NCBI GenBank assembly: GCA_921293015.1
Contig: OV121096.1
Span: 26,547,729 to 26,611,728, forward strand
Direction of reading: 5' to 3'
Origin: Phorcus lineatus
Taxonomy: Eukaryota; Mollusca; Gastropoda; Trochida; Trochidae
Length of the DNA: 64,000 nt
How positions within the stretch are numbered: the first letter of the stretch is position 1; each line of letters begins with the position of its first letter. Made by a program: the position numbers and the translations under genes. Below the pieces are notes generated by a model that saw only the letters and a list, made by a program, of their open reading frames with translations, made no database searches and had not been told where the DNA came from. Positions 39,958-50,299 of the stretch are shown piece after piece.

Positions 39958-40106
39958 ACAATAACCAACTCGTGACGGGAATGACAGATTATCTTTCCCT
40001 CGTTATATTAATTGTGTAATTCTCTCGCCAAGGCTCGAGAATTACGAAATTAATATAACTCGGGAAAGATAATCTGTCATTCCCCGTCACTCGTTAATTA
40101 TTGTCT
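39958..40106. mobile_element. Foldback element with about 65-bp arms
   Basis: The left arm, from ACAATAACCAACTCGTGACG through GAATGACAGATTATCTTTCC to GTAATTCTC, is matched almost base for base by the reverse complement of the right arm. That arm ends TCACTCGTTAATTATTGT. The central spacer is about 10 nt around TCGCCAAGGCTCGA. The high arm identity suggests a fairly young palindromic MITE or maintained structure. No coding capacity. Confidence 0.7.
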
Positions 40107-40913
40107 ATTTAACACTTATCAAAATTTAAATCTAATGAATGTATGAATGAAAAAATGTTAAACAGTACATTTGTGGGAAATGAGTATTTGGCAACGTGTG
40201 CAAATAGAGTGCTTCCTGTTGATCGGGAAACGTTGTCCATATGACGATCAACATGGATGATTAGTCATTTACTGTCGAAGAAATAAAATCATTCCACTCA
40301 CTATTCAAAAATCGATTGTGTTGACCTTAAAGTAAGATCCTGTTTTAAAAATGCCTATACCCTTTCTTTCACAATTATTTATCAAATTGTCGCGTCATCT
40401 CAATGTTATAAATTGGTGCCAGGTGCTCTTGGTAGGCCTTGATCAGTTGCCCACGTGTGTGAATCATAATCGGTGAAAAATCTCAATTACTGAATTGAGA
40501 AAACTTAAACGTCACTTAAGAAAGTACTTAACTCATTCATTTCATTAAATTTTAAGTCATGAGTTGGATTATCATGTATAATTCAATTATTTGTTTAACT
40601 TTATTTCCAAATTTTGAAAGTATACGTAAAGGCCATGAATCACTAAGATTACACATCAAGCTTCACAGGTAAAGCTTATCATAAGAGAATTGTATCTGAG
40701 GGTTTTTGTATTCAGTAACGTGCACGGGATGTATACATATGTAGATTCAATATGTTTATCATTGTTTATATAGTCATGCCAATTGCTTGTTCCATGCTTA
40801 AAACAAAACCTACAAGGAAAATGTTGTTCAGTTTTCAAAGGTATTAATTTTCGTTTATCATGATAATTATAAATCCTCATAATGTCGCAACAATCCATAA
40901 CTGTTTTAAGCTT

Positions 40914-41325
40914 CTAGGAATGGAATTTTTCATACATAATCGCTAAAAGGCTTTTTTCAAAACGATGATTTTATTTAGCGCTTTACAGAAAACAGCATTA
41001 GTTTAAGCAAACTCTAATCGCATACCAATACAGAAGTAAAACCATGTTACAAGTTACTTGCATGTTATAGAATGTTGTAATTGTTTGTAATTAATTATAT
41101 AACGTACTTGCAAATTCCCTCTTAAGAAATCCTTTTAGGTATTGAATTATTCATACATAATCACTAAAAGGCTGTTTTTCAAAACGATGATTTTATTTAC
41201 ATATATGCATTTAGTTCAAGTAAACTGTAATCGCATACCAATATGGACGTAAAACCATGTTACTGGCATGTAATAGAACATGTGTGTAATTAATTATATA
41301 ACATACGTGCAAATTCCTCTTAAGG
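40914..41325. repeat. Tandem duplication, period about 221 bp
   Basis: Two successive copies begin with CATACATAATC, continue with CTAAAAGGC and TTCAAAACGATGATTTTATT, then TCGCATACCAATA and GTAAAACCATGTTAC, and end with GCAAATTCC and CTCTTAAG. The second copy has a deletion of about 30 bp. Non-coding; lies within intron 1 about 0.7 kb downstream of exon 1. Confidence 0.7.
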
Positions 41326-41796
41326 GTAGTTCCGAGGGAATCGGTCCATGCTTTTTAGAATAACATGTATTTGGTTATGAAACCGCCGTGTTCAAACGAA
41401 CAAAATAACTATACGTTCGACCAATATTAACAAGTCTCTTTCTCAAGTCAGCGTAGTGATATCATTCCGAAAGATCATAAAGCAAATTAAGGCTGAAATG
41501 GTTTCAACCTTTTACTGTTTTTACCGGGGTAAAACTGTAATAGATAGTTAAGACGTTATTCAGTAAATACTTGTCAATACATTACTTAAACATTCAACCC
41601 TGAATAGAGGCTGCGTGTACTTGTGTAGGATACTTTATGGAAACTCGAAAACTACTCAATCATTTTAACAAATACCCTTATGGGAAAAGTTATGTTAGCT
41701 AATGGAAAATAATTTAAGCTGTGAAAACGTCTTTCTCCTATTAAAAACTAATATCTATTTCAGAATGTCTACGATTTAACAATGTACTTGAACAGT

Positions 41797-42027
41797 CACT
41801 GACCACATACCTGCATATAGAATAACTATAAGTCCAAACTAAAACCAATGATTCAAGAATATCAAATCTTCAAGTTATGTTTCTTAACGGTACCTGACCA
41901 TATAACTGCATACAGAATTATTAAAGTCCAAGCTAAAACAAATAAATGAAGAATATAAAATCTTCAACGCAAGATTGCTATCAATAACTGACCACATACC
42001 TGCGTATAGAATAACTATAAGTCCAAG
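41797..42027 (-). repeat. Tandem triplication of the exon 1 3' end and splice donor
   Basis: The last 28 nt of exon 1 (42000-42027) and the following donor are repeated at 41906-41932 and 41811-41838, with a period of 94-95 bp. The 41811 copy reads TTGGACTTATAGTTATTC and then TATATGCAG|GTATGTGGTC on the minus strand, keeping a perfect donor. The 41906 copy has lost it (GCAGTTATATGG). Both copies are preceded by a pyrimidine-rich TTTTAG that could act as an acceptor. If the 28-nt unit were spliced in between exons 1 and 2 it would shift the frame; the 27-nt unit would not, but its donor is weak. They may be relics or cassette exons. Confidence 0.7.
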
Positions 42028-42051
42028 CCAATAGTGATGGTCAAGCTGCAT
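42000..42051 (-). CDS. Myomodulin-type neuropeptide precursor, exon 1 (signal peptide)
   Basis: Codes MQLDHHYWLGLIVILYA plus one base of codon 18. The hydrophobic run from Trp8 to Ala17 and the following GSCIAA from exon 2 form a normal secretory signal peptide, with cleavage likely near residues 20-23. The start ATG at 42051-42049 has A at -3 (AGAACCATG). The same frame is open upstream to a GTG, but a eukaryotic start favours this ATG. The donor CAG|GTATGT is consensus and phase 1, exactly what exon 2 (29385) requires, and gives an uninterrupted 194-residue frame. The link between the two exons is inference from phase, strand, signal peptide and absence of any competitor; no transcript is available here. 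Confidence 0.8.
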
Positions 42052-42155
42052 GGTTCTGGTTGGACTTCTTGACTTTGTCCCCGCTGCTAGCCAAATGGAC
42101 GAAACTTGTGACCGTCCACTTTTAAACGTTCCTTCCTCGTCCACCGACTCAACCC

Positions 42156-42248
42156 TCAGAGTTGTTGCCTCCCGAGTTGCAGGAATATTAATACGCCCTC
42201 AATAACTCTTGGCTTCCGGTCGCAAGCTTTGGCGCGCAACCCACGCAT
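42156..42248 (-). other. Possible upstream open reading frame in the 5' leader
   Basis: An ATG at 42248-42246 opens a 30-codon frame (MRGLRAKACDRKPR at its start) that ends at TGA 105 nt before the precursor start. If transcription starts upstream of it, it could reduce translation of the precursor. Its reality depends on the true transcription start. Confidence 0.3.
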
Positions 42249-42430
42249 AAAACTAGTGATGTAAACAGCGTCAAATAGAAGGTCCTTATTATTTCACAAA
42301 GCGTAAAATAACGATTATTGGACTAGCCCCGACCCGAAATCAACGCCACAAGGGGTGATGCCGTAGAGAAATACAAGCAAATGAAACTCGTCGACCAGAC
42401 CCAATCAGGGGAAGGCTCCTTCTAAAGCAA

Positions 42431-42438
42431 GATTTATA
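42431..42438 (-). promoter_or_regulatory. Candidate TATA box for the myomodulin-type gene
   Basis: The minus strand reads GTTATAAATC about 380 nt upstream of the start codon, in a region (42100-42420) clearly richer in GC and CpG than the rest of the window. A start site near 42405 would follow. Only the motif and its position support it; an upstream non-coding exon is equally possible. Confidence 0.25.
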
Positions 42439-42449
42439 ACAATTGATCA

Positions 42450-43432
42450 CTGCAACTGAACTTTTCTTCCACGTTGTAGAAGAGGGGACAGACTCACTGT
42501 AAAGAGAGAAAGGTATATGGCGTAATGAAGGATTTACTGAGGCCAGACAATTTCCTTAAGCGATGGGAACGTGCTCAAACTAATTTTTCTTTCTTGATCC
42601 GAACCATAAGTAGTGATTTTGACATATACGTGGTACTTCTGTACGTATTCATGTGGTTTAATTAAAAAGTTTGCTTTGATTTTATCTTTCCAAATAATCA
42701 TACTTGCCTTTTTTACATGAAATATTTTATATTTTTCGTACCGGTCAGGTTTTTTGATAAAACCGTTAAGAATGATATAATACTTTTATTCTGTCAGGGC
42801 AAAACTGCAATGATATGACTTGCTTTTTTCTTTGTTTCGAAATAATTTTTTTTTTATCTATTACTTACGTTTCATTTACAATAACGTTTTTGAAACTCAC
42901 AAGTTGACCTTTCACAACAGAATTTTTTTTATAAGAGGTATTTTCATAACTCCATATTATTGAAAATAATGTTGATTTCAGTGTTGATTTTAAGTGCCTA
43001 GTTGTAGATATTTGCTAAGATAACCACTTTCTATTTCTATTTCTACAGATAATTTCTTTAAATACTAAATGTCACATTATCAATAATTTTAGGAAATGAA
43101 AAGATGATTACTGAAGACTGAATATAATGCTTACAAGCTGCTGAGAAGAGATTCCAATTTATGAAAAAGACAAATGACTAGTGTTGTGCTGCCTGGGTGA
43201 TATATAATCTAATTTTTGTAACTGATCTTTTCAATTATGAATAACATATATCCAATGCTAATCCACAATTTAATTTTTCTTAATATCATACTGATATGTT
43301 AACTACTAAAAAGGTTTGATAAAATCGTCTATAAAATATTTGTAGTTTGTGCTTACAAATATTTCGATACGTGTTTGCAATATACATATCCTAAACCATT
43401 TAAATAGTAACGTCTTATGATAATTGACTGTG
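42450..43432. other. Upstream flank of the neuropeptide gene, no gene seen
   Basis: AT-rich DNA with no supported frame or repeat. It probably includes distal promoter sequence of the minus-strand gene, but I recognise no specific site. Confidence 0.4.
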
Positions 43433-43578
43433 ACGATACGATACGATACGATACGTGGCGATGAATGTGTTTCGAATATGATATAAGACAATATAATAAT
43501 TACGATATGATATGATTATATGTACGATATAATACAAACCATACGATACGATACAATACAATACAATGTGATATGATA
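43433..43578. repeat. CGATA-type microsatellite, interrupted
   Basis: Four to five copies of ACGAT / CGATA at 43433-43455, decayed ATATGATATGAT-like units, then ACGATACGATACAATACAAT at about 43541-43566. It is a degenerate pentanucleotide array immediately before the element at 43611. Confidence 0.7.
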
Positions 43579-43610
43579 AACCATTAAGGATTAATTGACC
43601 ATCAATATTA

Positions 43611-44093
43611 TTTTAAAGGGGCACAGAATATGTAATATGCGTCAAATATGTCAAACTCCGTACATGGTGTTATTTGATCGAACAGTAGTGGTTGTTTCTG
43701 AAAATTAACATCTCAATGATTGTCAGTTCAGTATGGTGACAACAAACAGGTAAAGGTTGAGATTTGTAATCGAAGACCGGTAGGTGGCGCGCGTGGATAT
43801 CTCAAGCGTAATTTTTGAAACTTATTTAAAGCAAACACAACGAAAAATATAGGTTGGTAGTGCTTGATGGGTCATTAAACCAAAATACATGTATATGGGA
43901 CGCAGATTCTCGAATACTTAACACTTATAAGGCGGTTTTTCTATTACAGTTGAAAACAAGGGAATATCTTAATGTTGGCATTTAAGAGATAAAGATGCAG
44001 ATTTTAAAAGTCGATTTGAACTTAATTAAGATAACATGGTATTATCTTATCTGAGCCACATACAAATTTATGAAACATACTCTGTGTAACTTG
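43611..44093 (+). mobile_element. MITE-like element, 480-bp TIR family, member 4
   Basis: The left end TTTAAAGGGGCACAGAATATG is mirrored by the reverse complement of the right end (CAAGTTACACAGAGTATG). At 483 bp it matches the length of the 13139 element. It shares GGTGTTATTTGATCG with the 13139 copy, and GTTTCTGAAAATTAACAT, GGCGCGCG, GCGTAAT and GAAACTTAT blocks with 24273. It has no coding capacity; the open frame that follows (44143-44484) is outside it. Confidence 0.65.
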
Positions 44094-47000
44094 AAACAGA
44101 ATCACAGCAAAAGCTTACTTTGTCCTGCCTATCTATTTCATTTTGACTGACAATTCTATTTCAAAAGGACTAAATTTTATCAATTCGAATTCAATTATTC
44201 TCATCAAAATAAATGCCCTGACCATTACAGATAACGTTTTATATTCATTTTTTCATGACACGTGCATCAACATGTGCCTCTGGTTCTATCGTTCAGAGTG
44301 TAATGAAGAATCGTTGATAATTCGTGAGCAAGAAGTTCTATTCAAAATATCAACATCTTCAGTTTGTGTTCGTGTAATTATGCTTAATGGCGTATCTTTT
44401 GGGCTGAATCATATAAGGCAGAAGACACGATACATTTTATTGCGGATAAAACAAGTAGTTGGGCATTTAACTTTCCCTATTTAAATACACGAAATGTTCC
44501 ATGCTCGTATTATCTACAAAACGAAACACGATTTCTCCTTGTTGTATCTCAATGTCATGGATGGATAACGTTTTGGCTTGTTAGTTCTGTCCCGTGCTAG
44601 ACTAGATAATACATCAATAAAATGTAAAGAAAGGTTAATTTGCAAATTAATGATAACTGCTAACCTATTCTTAAAGAAAAAGAACTATCAATATTGACAG
44701 ATACACTGCTGAGGGCATTGAGTTTAATTAATTAGTTATGCCAAATGCTTTTCGTTTCTCATAGGCGTCAATTGAATCTAGGGCAATGTATCTATTAAAA
44801 CATTCTTCATACCTCAAAATACCATTTGATTGGGAAATCCGTGCTCCATCATCTGAATTGCCATTATGGCCTGACTATATCATTCGCATATAACAATAAA
44901 ACCACAAATTCTGATTTGCCACATAAATTAAATTATTATAACTGATAGAAAATTTTTAGAATTAATAAATGAAATTATTTTCGTTAACATTTTTTAAATT
45001 TACCGCGAAATTATAAAGTTCAAATTGTGATAAATTTGGCAAAGAATACAATATTTGACGCCCTCTCCCTATAAGCGCCCCTAACCATATTTTAACTAAT
45101 GAAAATATTACCATATAAGCAGTTCTTCTAAAACGTACCTACGAAAGTAATTTATTTTGCCGTTTGTACAGAAATATGTTCGTTTCCAGAGCAGAAGTAA
45201 AATTCTTTATTCTATTTCATTAAGACTCTTCAAGTGATTGCCAACGTACAAAAGTATATTGATATTTGATATTCTAGATTTCTGAAAAATTTATTTTTGC
45301 AATTGAATATGATATAATTGAACGACGTATTTGAACTTTTCTCTTCTTTTGTAACATTCATCATGCCTGAATATTTAAATATCATTATCAGAGATTCGTC
45401 ATTAAATGCATATTCTTTTAGAACGTTTTTCTCTCATATTTGTATTTGACATTACGATATCGTATTTACAATCAAGGTGTGTCATGATTATAATTGGTCA
45501 GTCAGATGCGGATCGCAAGTTTTCACTATCTGTCTGCTACTCTGTCATTAACTGTCAATAAAAGCATAACAAGATCGTTAACACATTATGACGCCATCAC
45601 CCACTTAGCTGACAATTATACGCCTTACAACTGGAATCACGCCTACTGAATGAAAGTACAGAAAGTATTAACTATATTGGGTGAAGACACAAGTATTCTT
45701 AGCAATTTGATTTCACTAGGAAATTATGTCATCTATAAGTATATTTAATTCTGTAATAAAGAGAATTCACATGTCTCAGATCCACATGTAATTCAGGTTT
45801 TTCATGTTGACGTAAATGTATCTTATGTATGATTAAACTTGCAAATGTCTATATCATATGCTTAAATTGTTCCTTTTGTTCCTATACACCTTTTGCTTTT
45901 TTGTGTTTTTTTCGCGATATTACATAAAGAATCATATTTGTAACTTAAATATCAATTTAATTTTTTTTTAAGGTTGCACGTTGGTTTGCAACTGATGTCA
46001 GTGATTGTCATTTTATTTATGAAAGAAATACCTATATGAATTATAATTAATTGTATATCGTGCAGTTATAATATGTTAAAGTCTTCATCATAATCTTGTA
46101 TACCAAATTTTAAAGTAGATGTGGAACAAGAATCTTGCACCCTTCAACTAAGCAGAGTTTTGAATAACAAAAACGAGCAAATTTAAGACTGTGCCTTTAA
46201 TTCCGAATTTAGCTGTACATTTATTTAGGGTAATTTGTATCCAACCTCCTTAAAAATGAGTGTTTTTGTCATACATTGATACATCAAAGATTCTTTTGAT
46301 TTTCATTTTTTTTCCTTAGTCTACAAACACCTTTGAACTTGTAAACTTCAGTTTGTAATTTCTTTTAAACATAGAATATTTTACTAAAAAAGTAGAATTG
46401 TGTGTTTTAAAAGCTTGTCATTTGTTCACAGTCTCTCTCTGAAAACTAAACCTTGATATTTTGAATAACCCAAGTAATAAGTTATTTAAAGGGAACAAGC
46501 TCATTTGTATTTTCGAATCTCTTAGCTGAAGAAAATGGAGGTCCTGTGTTCTAAATAAAAGAAGTCATCTGATCCATAAAAAATAATATTCTTTATTTCC
46601 CGATGCCTTTGACTTTACGACAATACCTAATTTGTTTTTTGCTGTTTTTAGGATTTTTGTTTTTGTTTTACCACTGACGAAAACGTTCCGCATGATGTTT
46701 TTGTACATCGGAACATAAATCAGGTTTATCTAAGGAAATGCATGACCTTGTGATAATATAACAACTTTGTAAACCAAATTGTTTTTCACTGAACATTTTA
46801 CATCCATTGTCGTGATAGTGTTTTTACGTTAAGAACCACATGCTTTTGTCATTTAGAAACTTTGTAACATGTAAAAATGACAAAATAATTTCTTTGAAAT
46901 GACCTTCTGTTTAATTGCCAACAATTTTTCTGGGTCAGTGTCGTGCACTCTACACCGTGGGTCGGGGCATCATTAATGAATCTGAAGCATTATATTGTAA

Positions 47001-47110
47001 CTTGCTCTGTATTGGTTTTACACTAAACAAGAAAGTGATGTCAACAGCAAAGCATAGTTATCAAATACACTTTGTTCTTCAACTTTAAACGTTTAAATTT
47101 CCTTATTACA
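44094..47110. other. Non-coding stretch, no gene seen
   Basis: The 113-codon frame at 44143-44484 shows no motif and its composition follows the AT-rich background. The rest has only short frames. No repeats recognised. Confidence 0.45.
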
Positions 47111-47112
47111 TA

Positions 47113-48168
47113 CGATGGGTGATTGATAAGTAGTGAGTCCCAATCGGAAGACCGTGCAACAAAAGCAACACGCTTGGAAAGTTCACCATCACATTCCTCA
47201 AGGCTTTTCACATACCCTTCAATCGTCTTTCACCCGAAAGCGTTTAGTTATGACAGGACTTTTCAATTAAGTAAGGTCAGTTTTTATAAGAAGAGACACT
47301 AAAACGAATTGAATTGTGATTCTATATCATAAAAAGGGTGAAACACCAGAAGCCATACGGACGACACGGTTGAGAGGTTATGGCATGCTGCTTCTTGATA
47401 TGTCGCAATCTTATGTCAGTCAGCTGAAGTTAAGCCTTGCCGGGACGCCAGGGAAGACGAGCCATGATCTACACGACCAAAAACGTTGAGATCATCGAGA
47501 TGACACCAAACATGAAATGTGATGAAGGTGTTACCAAACGATTCTCGAGGAGTTGGCATTAGTCAGGATCGAGTTCATCTAACGTGTACTAGAAACTTTT
47601 GAAACGACAAAGCTTTCAGCACGAGTGACGACATCATATCATAAGAGACTCTATGTCCTTACTTACTTTCAGCAAGAGACAGTCGAAGCATTGGAAGCGC
47701 AAGACTTCACCGCCCTCAAAGAAGGCAAAGACTTACCGTCAGGAGGAAGATGGAGACCTAAGTATTCCCGGATTCAGAGGATGTTCTCGTGATTCATTCT
47801 TTCAAAAAGGGTCAATCAATAATCAACGATGCATACTATGTATCTGCGATCAGACAATTAAGGTAAGAAAATAAGATGAAGACGATCAAAAGTGACCACA
47901 AGTGTGGTTATCTTCTAGGACCAGAAGCCACTGCACACTCCAGCCGTTATTTGATAGTCATATCGAAATTCCATGTCTGTGGGTTTCTATCCACCGTGGA
48001 TTAGTTTCCACACACCAAAATGACACTTCTACAGAACTGGTATATAGGCGCTGCAACACAGATGATAGAAATATATCGCATTGAGACAATTTTGAATTTC
48101 GTAATGCATCTAATTTTAATTCCCTTTTTCTTTCTGTGCTAAACTCACTACTTATCAATCCCCCCTCG
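47113..48168 (+). mobile_element. Mariner-type DNA transposon, inactive, with TA target duplication
   Basis: The left end is CGATGGGTGATTGATAAGTA followed by GTGAGT. The reverse complement of the right end is CGAGGGGGGATTGATAAGTA followed by GTGAGT. The two differ at only two positions in this core. TA flanks both ends (47111-47112 and 48169-48170), the hallmark of mariner insertion. The 1056-bp length is shorter than the roughly 1.3 kb of intact mariners, so internal deletion is likely. The inside encodes a broken mariner transposase. Confidence 0.85.
47270..48085 (+). pseudogene. Degenerate mariner transposase
   Basis: Pieces in several frames appear in mariner order. They are GISQDRVH-like (near 47555), SKHWKRKTSPPSKKAK (about 47682-47725), and VFPDSEDVLVIHSFKKGSI with INNDAYYVSAIRQL (about 47760-47860). 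Then come DQKPLHTPAV, corresponding to the second catalytic region usually read as QDNAPxHT (about 47920), and HFYRTGI plus ALQHR near 48025-48055, the usual C-terminal block. Stops and frameshifts interrupt every part, so no protein can be made. The frame at 47653-47874 is the longest open remnant. Confidence 0.75.
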
Positions 48169-48939
48169 TAAATATAAGCTAATTCGCCTTTCACATTCTG
48201 ACAATATTAATTGATTGTGACCAACTATTGAGGACAATTTTTTGTTTTGATGACGTTAGTGCTTTATGTTGAAGTCATGATTTATTTGAATTTGCTTTGC
48301 ATTCAGCCAAATGTGGTACAAAATCGTGTGTTTATTTACGCAGGAAGAGTTGAATATACCACGGTTCAATTCTGGTATCTTAAACCGCTTTTCTGTGCTA
48401 GCCACTTTAGGAATCCGCTGGATAGCCCTGGTGGTGAGGGTAAGCCTACCCATGTTAAATAGAAACTCAAATCCAAAAGCCTATTTAGAATAATGTTTGA
48501 TTAGAGAAAATTACACAACACTTAATGAGGATAAACGATATAGTCGCATTGTTTTTTGCTGCTTTTTAAATAGTCTAACATTCTCCAAATCACTTTTGAG
48601 TTTCTTTATATGAAGATTTTCATATTTTCGTGTTGAAACTTGGGTTAGTCATTTACTGTGTCACATGACGGTGTGGATAAAGAAAACATCCTTTGTATTT
48701 GAAAGCTTTATATGGAAACAGAAATAAGTCATTTCGTATGATATAATAACAATGTTTTATGACTCTGTGCAGCAGTAATTCATATAGATTATCATTCGTG
48801 TTGAAGTATTTAGTTATTTGCGTGAAACACGTAGATTACGTTTGTTGTTATCTTTTTGCTTCCCTTTTCGTAAGAATATTTCCCCTTAAGTTATAACATT
48901 TGGAAATTTTTGAAAACTTAAAAAAAAGTTTAAAATTCC

Positions 48940-49290
48940 AAAAATTTACATATTAAAGTCATGATTTTTCATCGAAAACCCTACGATGTACCTATAAAGC
49001 GCGCGCTAATTAGTCAAACGTGATATTAGAAAGTTATCTAAAGTAAACAGAATGATAGATTTAAGTTGATAATGTAAATTAGTTATGCAATTAGAGTGAT
49101 TTCAGCTTTAGTACATACATAAAAATATTTTAAGAATTATTAAGAACACCCTTAATTGTTATATAATCCAAATTTCAGGCTAACTTTAAGTCGATTGAGG
49201 TGATTTAAAATCAGTATATATGGTAACGAAGCCAAAAAGTATGTAATGAAACAAACTGTTTGTCAATTTGATAATATTAAGAAATAAACT
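48940..49290 (+). repeat. Probable partial member of the 480-bp TIR family
   Basis: The core GCGCGCGCTAATTAGTCAAA followed by CGTGATATTAGAAAGTTATC and TAAAGTAAACAGAATGA parallels GGCGCGCG, TCAAGCGTAATTTTTGAAAC and TTAAAGCAAACACAACGA in 43611-44093. Similarity continues weakly to a TTTAAGTCGATT block near 49190. The ends are not defined. Confidence 0.45.
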
Positions 49291-50154
49291 TATCAAGCCT
49301 AGACATCGTCACCATAGAAGTGAGCTTTGAGCTTCGGTTTTCAGCAAGATTGTCACTGAAAATATTTGACTAATTCATGAATTTTCGTTTAAAGACTCAA
49401 TATCATATTTTTCTTAATTTTTCTTAATTTTTTTTTTGTATCATACAAAGATTTGATTAAATTATTTTGATCAAAATATGTTACGAATATATTTACTGGG
49501 AATGTGTTTTCCTCATCGTTAAATTGATAATTACAGACTGAACGTCAATAAATATCCTTGCCTTCATGTTTGTGATACCTTTGTTCTCTAAGGTCTGGTT
49601 TCCTGTGAAAAACAAACTTGTACTATTATGTGTTAAATCATTAATGATGTACATATAATTAAACACATGTATTATTCATTGTAACCGATCCCATGTAATA
49701 GCAAAGGTAAGTAGGAAATAGGAAACTAAACGAATCACACCTTTTGTCGTTTTTCACAGAGTTGGTCAAAGGTATCCTACGTTTCGATGGTGTGTAGAAT
49801 TCTCAGATGGTAAAATATCCCGATTAAGGAGCCTTCCGCAGTTATACTGTGACAACTTAGGCATGATTGTGTCAAGAGTGGATTTTGACATTTCTTTACT
49901 TTTGAACATTTCTTGAAATGGTTTAGTTTAAAATTCAAAAGTGTATGAAGGAGTACAAACAGACAAACTCCTGTTTTGGATGCATAGTTACACGTATTCA
50001 ATTTCTTTAAATATACAGGCAAGATCTTAAGAATTATCGAACCATATGAGTACATTTTTTACAATTTTATTTAATTTTGATAAAATGGAAATCCACAAAC
50101 CAACATCTATAATCCTTCATTTCTTCAACCGTTATTCCCTCGTTATTTCATCTT

Positions 50155-50290
50155 AAACTCATAAACTATCACTTGGTAAAACCAATATACCATAAACTTC
50201 CATTCCATAAACTATCATTCAAAAAAACATTACTCAATAATCCATAATTCTTTAAACCATCAAATCATCATTCCATAAACTATTTCTTGA
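50155..50290. repeat. Degenerate tandem repeat of CCATAAACTATC-like units
   Basis: Units such as CATAAACTATC, CCATAAACTTCC, TTCCATAAACTATCATTC and ATTCCATAAACTATTTC recur at irregular spacing on the + strand. The tract is A/C/T-rich and nearly G-free. It looks like a decayed minisatellite. Confidence 0.5.
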
Positions 50291-50299
50291 ACGTCGAAC

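Larger units (their letters stand above)
29386..41999 (-). other. Intron 1 of the myomodulin-type gene (12.6 kb)
   Basis: Donor CAG|GTATGT at 42000/41999 and acceptor TTTTACAG at 29386, both consensus on the minus strand and both in phase 1. The split is between the signal peptide and the peptide-bearing region, common in neuropeptide genes. Apart from the repeats and sites listed separately the intron shows no supported gene. Stretches 29,400-31,360, 31,730-34,400 and 34,600-39,590 hold only AT-rich sequence, including a strongly T/pyrimidine-rich strand at about 37,200-37,560. Additional small exons cannot be excluded without transcripts. Confidence 0.75.

Noticed and set aside
41884-42144. 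86-codon minus-strand frame taken as a whole
   Set aside because: It starts at GTG and reads through the splice donor into the intron. Only the part from ATG 42051 to 42000 is accepted as exon 1.
43433-43578. CRISPR-like array
   Set aside because: The repeat unit is 5 bp without spacers; it is a microsatellite.
44143-44484. 113-codon plus-strand frame
   Set aside because: No motif, composition like the AT-rich background, no splice or promoter context; length is compatible with chance in 64 kb read in six frames.
49777-50055. 92-codon minus-strand frame and an opposing 50-codon plus-strand frame
   Set aside because: Neither shows a known motif or supported splice sites.
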